Shown one piece after another: positions 8,671 through 17,558 of a stretch of DNA of 35,257 bases. Source of the DNA: Hyella patelloides LEGE 07179 (GTDB lineage Bacteria > Cyanobacteriota > Cyanobacteriia > Cyanobacteriales > Xenococcaceae); the NCBI RefSeq assembly GCF_900659865.1, contig NZ_LR213809.1:1-35257 (forward strand), in the 5' to 3' direction. The first letter of the stretch is position 1. The number at the start of each line of letters is the position of its first letter. The notes under the pieces were generated by a model. The model was not told where the DNA came from. It made no database searches and worked only from the letters and a program-made list of their open reading frames with translations. The translations under genes were made by a program, and so were the position numbers.

Positions 8671-10254
8671 TTACAGGGGGCGATAAACGCGGTAGTTAAT
8701 ACTGGGGAAAATATTATCAACTGCTTCAACTTTTTCCAGCCAACCAGAATCAATTTTACCTGCCAAGATTTCTTCATACAGCTTATTAAATCTTAATAAG
8801 TGCGATCGTGTTCTCCGAACAGCATAGGGTACCATTGTTCCAGTACGCATGATAAATGCCCAGTCGGAAGATTGTGCCAATAACAACTCTCTAGCTGCTT
8901 GATTTAAAGCCTTCCATTCTAATTCATCTTTGGGTTCGCGTTTTGCTAGCTGAATCATTCTTTCTGCTGCTTTGTGCAGGTGGGGATAAACCCAAACATT
9001 GGTTTCATTGAGCCAATATTCGTGAAAACCTTTGTAACCCCAACTAGATTGAGAAGGATGACATACTTGTTGTGTAGGATTACCTATTAAATAATCCGAC
9101 AGGTGAGTCATATCATAAGTATTTTGGTCGTACCAACTCTTACGGAAGAGAAAATCGATAAACCAAGGACCTTCATACCACCAATGACCAAATAATTCAG
9201 CATCATAAGGAGAAACCACAATGGGTGGTCGATTCATCACTCCAGCTAAATGCCTGACCTGCTCTTCCCTGTTATACATAAAGTTAGCAGCGTGTTCTGC
9301 TGCTTTCTCTCTCGCCCAATAGGGATCGTAAAGAGCTTTATCTCCTCCATCTTTGGAAGTGATGCGATGATATTTAATACCAGTATTTTTTCTTTGTCCG
9401 TTAGGCATAATATAGGGCTTAATGTACTCATATTCTGCTTCCCAGCCCAAATCTTTATAAAATTCCCGATACTCTACTGCCCCAGGATAACCAACTTTAG
9501 AAGACCATACTTGTTGAGAAGATTCATGGTCACGACCAAAAGCAGCTACACCAGTTTCCGTAAAAATAGGCGAGTAAGCCCCAAAACGAGGACGAGGACG
9601 AGCATATAAAAGTCCATGTCCATCCATTAAAAAATAGCGTAAACCCGCATCAGCGAGCATTCTCTCTAGACCTTCATAGTAAGCGCACTCAGGCAGCCAG
9701 ATACCTTTAGGAGGACAACCAAAATTTTCCTCATAATGTTCGCAAGCAACCTGAATTTGAGCCCAAACAGCTTCAGGATACATCTTCATTAAAGGAAGAT
9801 AACCATGAGTAGCCCCACAAGTAATAATATCCAGATTATTACTATCAAGAAACTGTTTGAAAGCTTTTACCAAATCACCGTCATAACTCTCCCAAGTGTG
9901 ACGAATTTGACTAAAAGAGTTAGCATAATACTCCGCCAGATAACGAATATGACCGTTATGTTCATTGTGAGCAACTTCTTTTTCTGCTAACTCTTGAAGT
10001 TTTGCTAAATGTTCATCATATCGTTCCTGCAAGAGAGAGTCTCTCAACATCGACACCAAAGGAGGTGTCATGCTCATGGTCATTTTGAAATCAACACCAT
10101 CTCGCTTTAAGTTTTCAAAAACTTGTAGCAAGGGAACATAAGTTTCTGTAATAGCTTCAAATAACCATTCTTCCTCTAAGACATAATCATTTCCAGGATG
10201 TCTGACAAATGGAAGGTGGGCATGAAGCACTAGGGCAAGATAACCAACAGACAT
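8671..10254 (-). CDS. GH57-family 1,4-alpha-glucan branching enzyme
   Basis: A glycoside hydrolase family 57 protein of the branching-enzyme type (DUF1957 C-terminal domain), 527 residues, normal length for the family. It would introduce alpha-1,6 branches into glycogen in the cytoplasm. The five GH57 motifs are visible: HAHLPFV near residue 11, GATHGYLPL near 147, WLPECAY with the predicted nucleophile E189, and SPYDAELFGHWW with the predicted acid/base D351. The helical C-terminal region includes SSWGYKGFHEYWLN. Cyanobacteria also have the GH13 branching enzyme GlgB, so this would be a second enzyme; its in vivo activity has been questioned in some GH57 members. It stands alone, with no glg gene nearby. 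Confidence 0.9.
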   Translation of the reverse strand: MSVGYLALVLHAHLPFVRHPGNDYVLEEEWLFEAITETYVPLLQVFENLKRDGVDFKMTMSMTPPLVSMLRDSLLQERYDEHLAKLQELAEKEVAHNEHNGHIRYLAEYYANSFSQIRHTWESYDGDLVKAFKQFLDSNNLDIITCGATHGYLPLMKMYPEAVWAQIQVACEHYEENFGCPPKGIWLPECAYYEGLERMLADAGLRYFLMDGHGLLYARPRPRFGAYSPIFTETGVAAFGRDHESSQQVWSSKVGYPGAVEYREFYKDLGWEAEYEYIKPYIMPNGQRKNTGIKYHRITSKDGGDKALYDPYWAREKAAEHAANFMYNREEQVRHLAGVMNRPPIVVSPYDAELFGHWWYEGPWFIDFLFRKSWYDQNTYDMTHLSDYLIGNPTQQVCHPSQSSWGYKGFHEYWLNETNVWVYPHLHKAAERMIQLAKREPKDELEWKALNQAARELLLAQSSDWAFIMRTGTMVPYAVRRTRSHLLRFNKLYEEILAGKIDSGWLEKVEAVDNIFPSINYRVYRPL

Positions 10255-10646
10255 AATAGTATTTTCCGCAACTTTGTTTGTTATTGACGAGTGACCCTGC
10301 GTCGCCGACAGATGGATCTTGTAGCTGACTTAGCAAGGGAACGCATGAGTCGTGACGAGTTCAAGGCTGAAGCAATTATGGGTAAATTTTATGATATCTT
10401 AAGACTAATGTTAATAAAAGTTTAATTAAACACATCAGCTTTTACTACCAACATCAAATAAATAAAGTGGGTGAGTGAGCGATCTGTTTCAATCAAATTT
10501 TATGTAGTAAATAGACATTTAGGTGACATCCATGTAAATATATGTTTCATATCAAAAGTAAAGATAAATAAGCGTTAAGTAATGTTTATAATCTTTCATG
10601 GCAATTGTACGAGTTACAGAAAGGCTTTAAGAAAGGAATTTCCGAA
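10255..10646. other. Spacer between GH57 gene and sasA
   Basis: Nearly 400 bases separate these divergent genes. Apart from the possible small ORF at 10291-10425, the stretch is AT-rich and presumably holds the promoters of both neighbours. No RNA gene was seen. Confidence 0.4.
10291..10425 (+). CDS. Possible small ORF, 44 residues, unknown
   Basis: A GTG-initiated frame (or 37 residues from the ATG at 10312) encodes a charged, helix-prone peptide including RRRQMDLVADLARERMSRDE and FKAEAIMGKFYDIL. Base composition is more GC-rich than the surrounding spacer, and the amino-acid content looks protein-like. I do not recognise it. It could be a genuine small protein or the remnant of a larger gene. 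No clear ribosome binding site precedes the GTG. Confidence 0.3.
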   Translation: MTLRRRQMDLVADLARERMSRDEFKAEAIMGKFYDILRLMLIKV

Positions 10647-11786
10647 GTGAGTTTTCTCAAATTACTTTTATTTGTAGATGATCGTCCCGCTCACAGAGAA
10701 AATATTAGGTCTATTCGAGGCTATTTAGAAAGCTTACAAGCTGAAAACTATTTTGAGTTAGATATCATTGAAACAAGAAAGCAACCCCATTTAGTAGAGC
10801 ATTTTAAGCTAGTAGCTACTCCAGCCCTAGTTAAAATTGCTCCTTCCCCTAAGCAAACTCTTGCAGGTAGTAATTTAGTAGCTCAACTGGAAGAATGGTG
10901 GCCCAGATGGAAAAACTCTCTGAAGGAAGCTCAAGAAAATTCGGCTTCTCAGTTAAAAAATAGTGACACAGTAGTCTCTAAAAAAAGCTCCTCTAGTAAC
11001 CAATCTGTTTTCTATGATGAGAAATCTCTTCGTCTCTCTGATGAAATATTTCGTTTACAGCAAGAAAAAGAAGAATTAAAAGAACAATTAAATTTCAAAG
11101 ATCAAATCCTTGCTATGTTAGCTCATGACCTTCGTAGTCCTTTAACGGCTGCTTCTTTGGCAATGGAAACTTTGGAGTTATCAGAATCTTATGAAGCTAG
11201 TGAGCAAAAGCGTAAATTACGGAAACAGCTTTTCAAACAATCTCGTAAGCAGTTTGGTATTATGAAGCGGATGATTACTGAGTTATTAGAAACTTCTCGT
11301 AGTGTAAGTGCCAAACTAGAAGTTAGACCACATAAATTGAATTTAAGAGATTTATGCCTCGAAATTATTAGTCAATTTAGAAAACAAACTACAGTAAAAT
11401 TTCAAACAATAGTACAGGATATTCCGCAAGATACACCTACCGTCTATGCAGATGAAGAGTTATTACGTCAATTGTTGGTCAATTTGCTAGACAATGCTCT
11501 TAAATATACTCCTGAAGGTGGTGAAATATCTCTGTCAATACTGCATCGCACCAGCCAAAAAGTTCAAGTAAGTGTTTCTGATACAGGTCCAGGAATTCCT
11601 CCAGAAAAACAAGAGCGTATTTTTGAAGGGCATTTTCGCTTACAAAGAGATGAAGCACAAGAAGGTTATGGCTTAGGTTTAGCACTGTGTCGTCGCATAG
11701 TTCACGCTCATTATGGTCAAATCTGGGTAGATAGCTCACCTAATAGTGGTAGCTCTTTTCACTTTACTTTGCCTGTTTATCGTTAA
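10647..11786 (+). CDS. sasA: SasA, KaiC-interacting circadian output histidine kinase
   Basis: SasA senses the KaiC state and passes phosphate to RpaA, driving circadian gene expression. The N-terminal KaiB-like thioredoxin-fold domain is clear (LLLFVDDRP... through LVATPALVKIAP). A charged linker follows, then the dimerisation/phosphoacceptor helix with AHDLRSPLTA, and an HATPase domain with N box DNALKYTPEGG, G1 DTGPGIPPEKQ and G2 GYGLGLAL. I chose the GTG at 10647 because AAAGGAA lies about nine bases upstream and because it puts the phosphoacceptor at H160, close to H161 of Synechococcus elongatus SasA. A TTG at 10605 would add 14 residues. kai genes are not in the window. Confidence 0.93.
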   Translation: MSFLKLLLFVDDRPAHRENIRSIRGYLESLQAENYFELDIIETRKQPHLVEHFKLVATPALVKIAPSPKQTLAGSNLVAQLEEWWPRWKNSLKEAQENSASQLKNSDTVVSKKSSSSNQSVFYDEKSLRLSDEIFRLQQEKEELKEQLNFKDQILAMLAHDLRSPLTAASLAMETLELSESYEASEQKRKLRKQLFKQSRKQFGIMKRMITELLETSRSVSAKLEVRPHKLNLRDLCLEIISQFRKQTTVKFQTIVQDIPQDTPTVYADEELLRQLLVNLLDNALKYTPEGGEISLSILHRTSQKVQVSVSDTGPGIPPEKQERIFEGHFRLQRDEAQEGYGLGLALCRRIVHAHYGQIWVDSSPNSGSSFHFTLPVYR

Positions 11787-11865
11787 TTGTTAGTGGTTAG
11801 CATGGGCAAACAGCCGTTCGCCTCTACTGGTTAAAACTCCTGACTCAGTGACTCTATTAAATTAA

Positions 11866-12873
11866 ATGATGCAAATAATATTTTTCGGTACACCTCAGTT
11901 TGCTGTCCCTACTTTAGAAGCTTTGATTAAACATCCCGATTTGAAAGTTATAGCAGTAGTTACTCAGCCAGATAAAAGAAGGGGTAGAGGAAATAAAACA
12001 ATCCCCTCTGCGGTTAAAAAAGTGGCAGTAGAACACAATATTGAAGTGTGGCAACCTAAAAGTGTCAAAAAAAATCGAGAAACTTTAGATAAACTGCAAC
12101 AAGTTCAAGCAGATGCTTTTGTGGTAGTAGCTTATGGACAAATATTGTCTCAAGAAATTTTAGACTTGCCAAAATTCGGCTGTATTAATGTTCATGGCTC
12201 GCTTTTACCTCAATATCGTGGTGCTGCGCCGATTCAGTGGAGTCTTTATCATGGGGATGCTGAGACAGGAATTACCACCATGTTGATGGACGAAGGTTTG
12301 GATACGGGGGATATGTTGCTTAAAGCACAAATTCCGATTAATTTACTAGATAACGCTGTGGATGTCGCGATTAAGTTGGCAAATCAAGGTGCGGATTTAT
12401 TAATTGAAACTCTTCAAAAGTTAAAAGCGAATACTATTACTCCGACACCTCAAGATGATGCACTATCTACTTATGCTCGTTTAATTGAAAAATCTGATTA
12501 TAAAATTGATTGGCAACAAGAGGCTTTAACTATCCACAATCAAGTGAGAGCTTTTTATCCTAGCTGTGTAACTACTTTTCGAGAACAACAGCTTAAAGTT
12601 AAAGCTACTGTACCTTTAATAGAGTCAAAACTGGATTTATTGCCATCAGAGTGTCAAGTCATTAAACAAAAGTGGCAAGATTTAGTAAACTTATCTGGTA
12701 GTAATGGAGAAGTGGTTGCGATATTGAAAAATTTGGGTGCAGTTGTTCAAACAAAAGCAGGTTTGTTGTTGCTTAAGGAAGTGCAACTTGCAGGTAAAAA
12801 AGCGCAATCAGGTTGGGATTTTGTTAATGGAATGCGAGTTACCGAAGGAGAAAGGATGAATGAAGAAGAATAA
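11866..12873 (+). CDS. fmt: Methionyl-tRNA formyltransferase
   Basis: Formylates initiator Met-tRNA using 10-formyltetrahydrofolate. The N-terminal formyltransferase domain begins [12 protein letters not shown] and contains the catalytic residues N108 and H110 in [18 protein letters not shown] and D146 in the LDTGDM segment. The C-terminal OB-like tRNA-binding domain spans about 210-325. At 335 residues it has the normal length. Two adjacent ATG codons begin the gene; the second (11869) would also serve. It follows sasA by about 80 bases in the same direction and may be read with it. Confidence 0.95.
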   Translation: MMQIIFFGTPQFAVPTLEALIKHPDLKVIAVVTQPDKRRGRGNKTIPSAVKKVAVEHNIEVWQPKSVKKNRETLDKLQQVQADAFVVVAYGQILSQEILDLPKFGCINVHGSLLPQYRGAAPIQWSLYHGDAETGITTMLMDEGLDTGDMLLKAQIPINLLDNAVDVAIKLANQGADLLIETLQKLKANTITPTPQDDALSTYARLIEKSDYKIDWQQEALTIHNQVRAFYPSCVTTFREQQLKVKATVPLIESKLDLLPSECQVIKQKWQDLVNLSGSNGEVVAILKNLGAVVQTKAGLLLLKEVQLAGKKAQSGWDFVNGMRVTEGERMNEEE

Positions 12874-13086
12874 TATCAAGTAAGGATAATTACTTTCAAT
12901 CAAGTTTCCCTATAATTAATCGTCATCCACGGCAAATAAGCTGTTCAACTGAAGCTGATATGAGGGATAAGGAAGTAAAAGAGTTAGAAGAAATAGCAAA
13001 AATTTATATTCAATATTTTATTAAATGAAGCTAGCTAAAGAAACAACACAAATAAACTTTGATTAATATATTTATTGGCTTTTAAA

Positions 13087-13626
13087 TTACCAAGTAGATT
13101 GATAATCATCTGCTGTTAGCCGCCATTGTTTGCCATATACATGAATTTGTTTTGTCTCACCAGAACTATTGACTAATTCTCCATCAATATGACTCCAAGC
13201 TAAGAGACTACCTTCAAGATTAAAAATACTTAAACCTTGTTTCAACAGCTTTTGGGCATATTTACCGCTACGATAACCAATAGTACAATAAGCAACAATT
13301 GGATAATTTTTATAACGGTCAATATTTTGCTCAAATTCAGCTTGGGAGATGGCACCTGGAATAATTGACACTACTCGTTCTTCGGGCGAACGAACATCGA
13401 CAATAATTGTTTTATTTTGCTGTTTTAGCTGTCTAAATTCCTCCACTGTTATCCCTGTAACTTCAGGAAAATTATTGACGTACTCATCATACATAGAGGT
13501 AATTTTTTGCTGTTTCCATGCTTCAGATCGAGTAGTAGTTTGTTGAGAGCAAGAAACTGTTAGCAAAAATAAGCCAGTAAAAATTGTTAACCAATAATTT
13601 CGCTTTAAAAACAAAAATGATATCAT
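13087..13626 (-). CDS. Rhodanese-domain lipoprotein
   Basis: A 179-residue lipoprotein with a positively charged N-terminus, a hydrophobic stretch (11-22) and a lipobox LTVSC ending at C26, so it should be anchored facing the periplasm or lumen. The rhodanese domain spans about 55-150, with IIVDVRSPEE and the active-site loop CTIGYRSG (catalytic C114). Rhodaneses transfer sulfane sulfur or act as thiol/persulfide handlers. The C-terminal tail (HVYGKQWRLTADDY) resembles tails of other cyanobacterial lipid-anchored rhodaneses. Substrate and partners are unknown. Confidence 0.85.
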   Translation of the reverse strand: MISFLFLKRNYWLTIFTGLFLLTVSCSQQTTTRSEAWKQQKITSMYDEYVNNFPEVTGITVEEFRQLKQQNKTIIVDVRSPEERVVSIIPGAISQAEFEQNIDRYKNYPIVAYCTIGYRSGKYAQKLLKQGLSIFNLEGSLLAWSHIDGELVNSSGETKQIHVYGKQWRLTADDYQSTW

Positions 13627-13753
13627 AAAGACTTAGTAAAGGGCAGGAATTCAAAAATCACCGAGTTAAAATTAGTAGCATCGTCAAGATTTAATTATAG
13701 TAAAAATAATTGAACTATCTAGTAAATGCATGATAAACAGCATAATTAGTTAT

Positions 13754-15100
13754 TTAACGACCTACAAAATCTAATTGATTGGATAAATCTGCTACAAATT
13801 TTTCTTTATTAAATTTATAGCCCTTTCCTAAAAAACCAATCAAGCTTTCTGTATCATCTTGAGCATTTTGTAAGCAAGTTGAAGCCCCAGGAGAGGGTGT
13901 AATATTAAATAGGATATTATCTCCTAAAATTTTGGCTTCTCCTAATTCTAAACTACGAGTATTGAGATTAACTATTTGAGGGCGAACACCACCATAACCT
14001 CGAGCAAACTTTAAATCTTTTAAGGTAATTGAGGGTATAATTTTTCTGACTTGTTTAATAAATAGTCTTTTGCCAATAACAGGTAGATCGTAGATTAAAT
14101 TTAGGATAATGTATCTCAAAACTGTAAAATCAGAAAGTATTTTGAGAAAACTTGCGATCGCTTTTACCCTCAATCCTGCGGTTTGAAAATATTCTAAAAC
14201 AGTAGCGTAATTGCGTCTTTCTAACATTGGTAATACTTTTGCGGTAGGGCCAAAACGAGTAAGATCGGGATTGTCTACTTCTGGATCGCCGTGAATAGCT
14301 GCAAAGGGTAATTTTTTCAATTGTACTGTATAAACTTTTCCTTTGAGCATTTTGGGGGCAAAATAAAAACTTCCCGCAACACTTAATAAAGCATAATCGC
14401 GACCATATCCTAAAGATTTAGCTAGTAATAAACTGTGCGCTCCTGCTTCTACGGCTATAGCTTTAGCTCTAATAGTTTTTTCTGGAGTTTTAATTACATA
14501 AATATCATCTTGCTTAGTAATTTTAGTAACTTGATGGTCAAAGAAAATATCAATATTTTTTGAGATTTTATTAATAGCATGACCGAGAAATAACTGAGAC
14601 AAATTCTGAAAATTAATAGTATAGCCTTCCTCTGTAAAGAGTGCTAAAATGTCTTCTGTTGTTTCTCTTTCCTCTAAAATTTTTGGTTCTAATTCGGCAA
14701 TTTTTTCTTTGTCAATTAACTTTAAAGTAGGAAATAATTGCTTAAATTCTTCATATCTATTTTTTAACTTTGCCACTTGTTCTTCGCCAACAGCCAATAC
14801 CATTTTGTGATATTTAGTATAAGCTTGCTGTTGAGAATCGTTGTTTAATAAATAATTTTTTACTAGAGTTGCTGCACGATTAACTTTACGTGCTTTTTCT
14901 AGGGTATAGTTGGTTTCAATATCCCCAAAATGAAGCGTCTGACTATTATTGCTTTTACAAGAATTAACTAAAGCAACGGCGGAATTCTTTTCAATTAAAG
15001 CAATGCGATCGACATTAGTATAATTGCTTAAAGTGTAGAGTAATGCCGTACCGCAAACTCCACCACCAATAATGGCTATTTCGTAGGTATTTTGACTCAT
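13754..15100 (-). CDS. FAD-dependent oxidoreductase, malate:quinone oxidoreductase-like
   Basis: A flavoprotein of 448 residues. The Rossmann dinucleotide motif GGGVCGTALLYTL lies near residue 12 and ends in an acidic residue (ALIEK). The NNSQTLHFGDIETNYTLEKA segment corresponds to the NNAGTGHA...NYTP block of malate:quinone oxidoreductase, and the C-terminal region contains a GGVRPQIVNL motif and SPGASTCLQNA. It therefore belongs near Mqo and the DAO superfamily. The sequence is divergent at the substrate block, so malate is not assured; another 2-hydroxyacid is possible. If it acts like Mqo it would be a membrane-peripheral enzyme feeding electrons to quinone. It stands alone. Confidence 0.7.
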   Translation of the reverse strand: MSQNTYEIAIIGGGVCGTALLYTLSNYTNVDRIALIEKNSAVALVNSCKSNNSQTLHFGDIETNYTLEKARKVNRAATLVKNYLLNNDSQQQAYTKYHKMVLAVGEEQVAKLKNRYEEFKQLFPTLKLIDKEKIAELEPKILEERETTEDILALFTEEGYTINFQNLSQLFLGHAINKISKNIDIFFDHQVTKITKQDDIYVIKTPEKTIRAKAIAVEAGAHSLLLAKSLGYGRDYALLSVAGSFYFAPKMLKGKVYTVQLKKLPFAAIHGDPEVDNPDLTRFGPTAKVLPMLERRNYATVLEYFQTAGLRVKAIASFLKILSDFTVLRYIILNLIYDLPVIGKRLFIKQVRKIIPSITLKDLKFARGYGGVRPQIVNLNTRSLELGEAKILGDNILFNITPSPGASTCLQNAQDDTESLIGFLGKGYKFNKEKFVADLSNQLDFVGR

Positions 15101-15391
15101 AACAGATTATTGATTCGTAATTAGGGAACAATCTTAACCACAGTATCTATCTTTACTATAGAGTAAATTTTATCTACGTCTTAATTTTGTTATGAAATAC
15201 AATCTTCGTAATATTATCTTGGCAGTACTATAAATTTGTTTATAAAGATAATAATTTATTAATTCATGGCTTATATACGGTGTTACTAATTTTAGGGATG
15301 AAATCAATAATAATATGGTTGGTAACTATAAACTGTAAGCGATTAGCTTTTTCAGTACTTATAAGAAAATAAGAAACTCTAAAAATAAGAA

Positions 15392-15437
15392 TAGGGTGGG
15401 CATTGCACTAAAGTACTTCCTTCGGTCGCCCACCCTA
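15392..15437. repeat. Dispersed inverted repeat, GTGGGC family
   Basis: TAGGGTGGGC (15392-15401) is the exact reverse complement of GCCCACCCTA (15428-15437), with a 26-base interior containing CTTCCTTCGG. A shorter version of the same arms occurs after pdhA (5151-5182), and half-sites occur near 3082 and 23511. This looks like a small palindromic dispersed element of the kind common in cyanobacterial spacers. Confidence 0.6.
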
Positions 15438-15747
15438 GTAGCTATATTTAATTTAAAGTCTTCTCAATCTATTGATAGTTTGTGATTTATGAACCTCATA
15501 CAATAGCAAACTTCTTGCTACTGCTAAGTTTACAGAATATCCTTTTCCTACCATCGGAATCCTAATTAAATAGTGAGATAAATTTTGTTGATTAATTCTG
15601 AATTCTGTTGTTCTTCTCCTAAAAATAGTATTGTAAAATGGGGAGATTTAAAGCGATTTTACCCATCACTCAATCAAGGTAATCGATCGCCTTTCACAGC
15701 TTAGTTTCGTGTCATTTTCTCACTCTTTCGGCGATTAGCTTTCGACT

Positions 15748-15797
15748 GGTAAAAAGCGATCGGGCTTCGCCTGGCACGTTCGCGATCGCTTTTTACC
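15748..15797 (-). terminator. Perfect 15-bp inverted repeat after the CcsA-type gene
   Basis: GGTAAAAAGCGATCG (15748-15762) is perfectly complementary to CGATCGCTTTTTACC (15783-15797), with a 20-base loop that itself contains a GGCTTCGCC mini-hairpin. Read on the minus strand it forms a strong stem whose 3' arm ends in a T run, 46 bases after the stop codon, so it probably terminates that transcript. Each arm contains a HIP1-like GCGATCG. Confidence 0.65.
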
Positions 15798-15842
15798 GTT
15801 CCTTCAAACCCCCTATTTAAAAATCAAATTCGAGATAGAGAA

Positions 15843-17558
15843 TTATTTTTCAGTTGTTGCTAATTCTGGCTCTTTGGTAATGGTTAACTCTTCTTGAGGT
15901 GCAGATTTAAACCAACCTTTGTATTTGGCTGCTGCGACTAACACAAATAACAAATCTAAACCAACAAACGCAGCTACAGTAAGAATGGAATCACCTGTAC
16001 CAAAACCGTAACTGTGTAAACCAGTACCTAGCACGAAGTTAACTCCATACCAAGCCATTAGTACTGCATTGAAAGAAACTACGCTAGTAACAGCCATCCC
16101 AAAGTTAGCGAGCCAACCTACTAAACGCCCATGAAGGGGTACAACGTAACACATTAAAGCAATTAAAGCCCAGGTTTCTTTAGTATCCCAACCCCAAAAA
16201 CGCCCCCAAGCAAAGTGCGCCCAAATTCCACCAAGGATAATACCTGTGGCGAGCAGCAAAACTCCTACTTGAACAACGCCGTAATTCCATTTAGAAAGGC
16301 TACGAATTCTCGCTGTTGCTTGGGGTGCAAATAAGTAATGTCCTAAAATTATGTGACCTAACCCTAAAGCTAGGGCAAAGCTAGCATAACTCAGGGTAAT
16401 GGTGGGAACGTGAATACTCAACCAGAAATTGTCTCGTAATACGGGTACTAAGGGTTTAATAGTAGGATCGAGTACCGCAGGTAAGCTATCGGCAAGAATT
16501 AAACAGACTATAGATAAAGGTGCAGCAGCTAGTAAATAGTATTTGGCGCGATAAATTCCTTCAAAGAGTAAAGCGATCGCCGAAATACCAAAACCGACCC
16601 AAATTACTGACTCATACATATTAGTCACTGGAGGTCTACCCGCAATCTGCATTCTTTCTAAGAAGCCGTAACCGTGAATGGCTAAACCTGTACCAAAAAT
16701 GGCGATCGCAGTTTCGTAGAAATTAAAGGAGCTAAATAATAGTACTCCCAACATGACCACAAAACCCAAACCATAAAGTATCCAAGCTTTAGCAAAGGGA
16801 TGCAAGTTGTAAAAACGGACTTCTCTAGCTAGAGTAGCTTGTTCGGGATATATATCAGGACTTAAGGCTTCTAGTTGAGTATGTAAGTCATTTGCGATCG
16901 CCCCTAAACTAGCCAGATATTCAGGGTGATTTTTGTAGCTTTGTCTGAGGCGATCGTAACTACTAGCAATGGGAAGTAAAGCATCGCGATCGTAATACTG
17001 ATTAGCTTCTGTAATTCCTACCCAAGCACCTTTAATATCTGTAGGATGGGGTACTAAAGGCAAGCGATCGTTACCTACTGTTTCTACCGTTAAAGCTAGA
17101 CGATCTTCGATGGTTAAAGCTTCTCTTTCATCACGATTTAAATCTATCCCTGCTACTTGTTTTTGCTGGATATTTTTGATAAATTCACCCAAATCGGAGC
17201 GAATTAACTCAGAAAAGCTAAAATACTTGCTTTCAGGATCGAGTCCTACTTTTTCTTTTAAAGGACGATAACTCAAGAGAATGAAAGGTTCTTCATTCCA
17301 ATTGCGGTTATTTAACCACATAGAAAGATAAGTGTTTAAATAATCCAAATTTTCGCCGTTATCTGCTTGATAGCTAGTTCTACCATGAATTTGCGCTACA
17401 GTTTCTCTAGCAACAGTATCTAAAGGTTTTTTTCTTCCTTCTAGCTGTACAGCTAAATCTTGCAAAGGTGCAACGGGTGATGTTTGAAACTGGCTCAAGG
17501 GAATTATCAAAATTGCGATTCCCAGTACCAGACCGATAATAAATTTAGCTATTTTCAT
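15843..17558 (-). CDS. CcsA-type cytochrome c assembly protein with long N-terminal domain
   Basis: System II cytochrome c assembly component (CcsA/Ycf5 family; databases often write CcsB) that moves and holds heme for attachment to CXXCH motifs outside the cytoplasm. The WWD heme-handling segment is present (WAHFAWGRFWGWDTKETWAL, residues 446-465), with candidate heme-ligand histidines H383 (SIHVPTITLSY) and H515 (GLHSYGFG). About eight membrane helices follow residue 255. Ordinary cyanobacterial CcsA is roughly 320-350 residues; this protein has 571, with an N-terminal signal-like helix (7-24) and a soluble region (about 25-250) beginning LEGRKKPLDTVARETV, a block I associate with extended CcsA forms of other phyla. 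It is divergent from the globin/multiheme cytochrome genes, so a dedicated maturation role for those cytochromes is a reasonable inference. The ResB/Ccs1 partner is not here. Confidence 0.85.
   Translation of the reverse strand: MKIAKFIIGLVLGIAILIIPLSQFQTSPVAPLQDLAVQLEGRKKPLDTVARETVAQIHGRTSYQADNGENLDYLNTYLSMWLNNRNWNEEPFILLSYRPLKEKVGLDPESKYFSFSELIRSDLGEFIKNIQQKQVAGIDLNRDEREALTIEDRLALTVETVGNDRLPLVPHPTDIKGAWVGITEANQYYDRDALLPIASSYDRLRQSYKNHPEYLASLGAIANDLHTQLEALSPDIYPEQATLAREVRFYNLHPFAKAWILYGLGFVVMLGVLLFSSFNFYETAIAIFGTGLAIHGYGFLERMQIAGRPPVTNMYESVIWVGFGISAIALLFEGIYRAKYYLLAAAPLSIVCLILADSLPAVLDPTIKPLVPVLRDNFWLSIHVPTITLSYASFALALGLGHIILGHYLFAPQATARIRSLSKWNYGVVQVGVLLLATGIILGGIWAHFAWGRFWGWDTKETWALIALMCYVVPLHGRLVGWLANFGMAVTSVVSFNAVLMAWYGVNFVLGTGLHSYGFGTGDSILTVAAFVGLDLLFVLVAAAKYKGWFKSAPQEELTITKEPELATTEK

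Larger units (their letters stand above)
15101..15842. other. Long spacer with two inverted repeats
   Basis: This 742-base spacer separates the Mqo-like gene from the 3' end of the CcsA-type gene. It holds a dispersed GTGGGC-type inverted repeat (15392-15437) and the CcsA terminator hairpin (15748-15797). The rest is AT-rich; I see no ORF longer than a few dozen codons and no RNA gene. Confidence 0.5.

Noticed and set aside
12960-13028. 22-codon ATG frame (MRDKEVKELEEIAKIYIQYF...) after fmt, open upstream back into fmt
   Set aside because: Too short, no ribosome binding site and no recognised relative; it could be a decayed gene tail but the support is weak.
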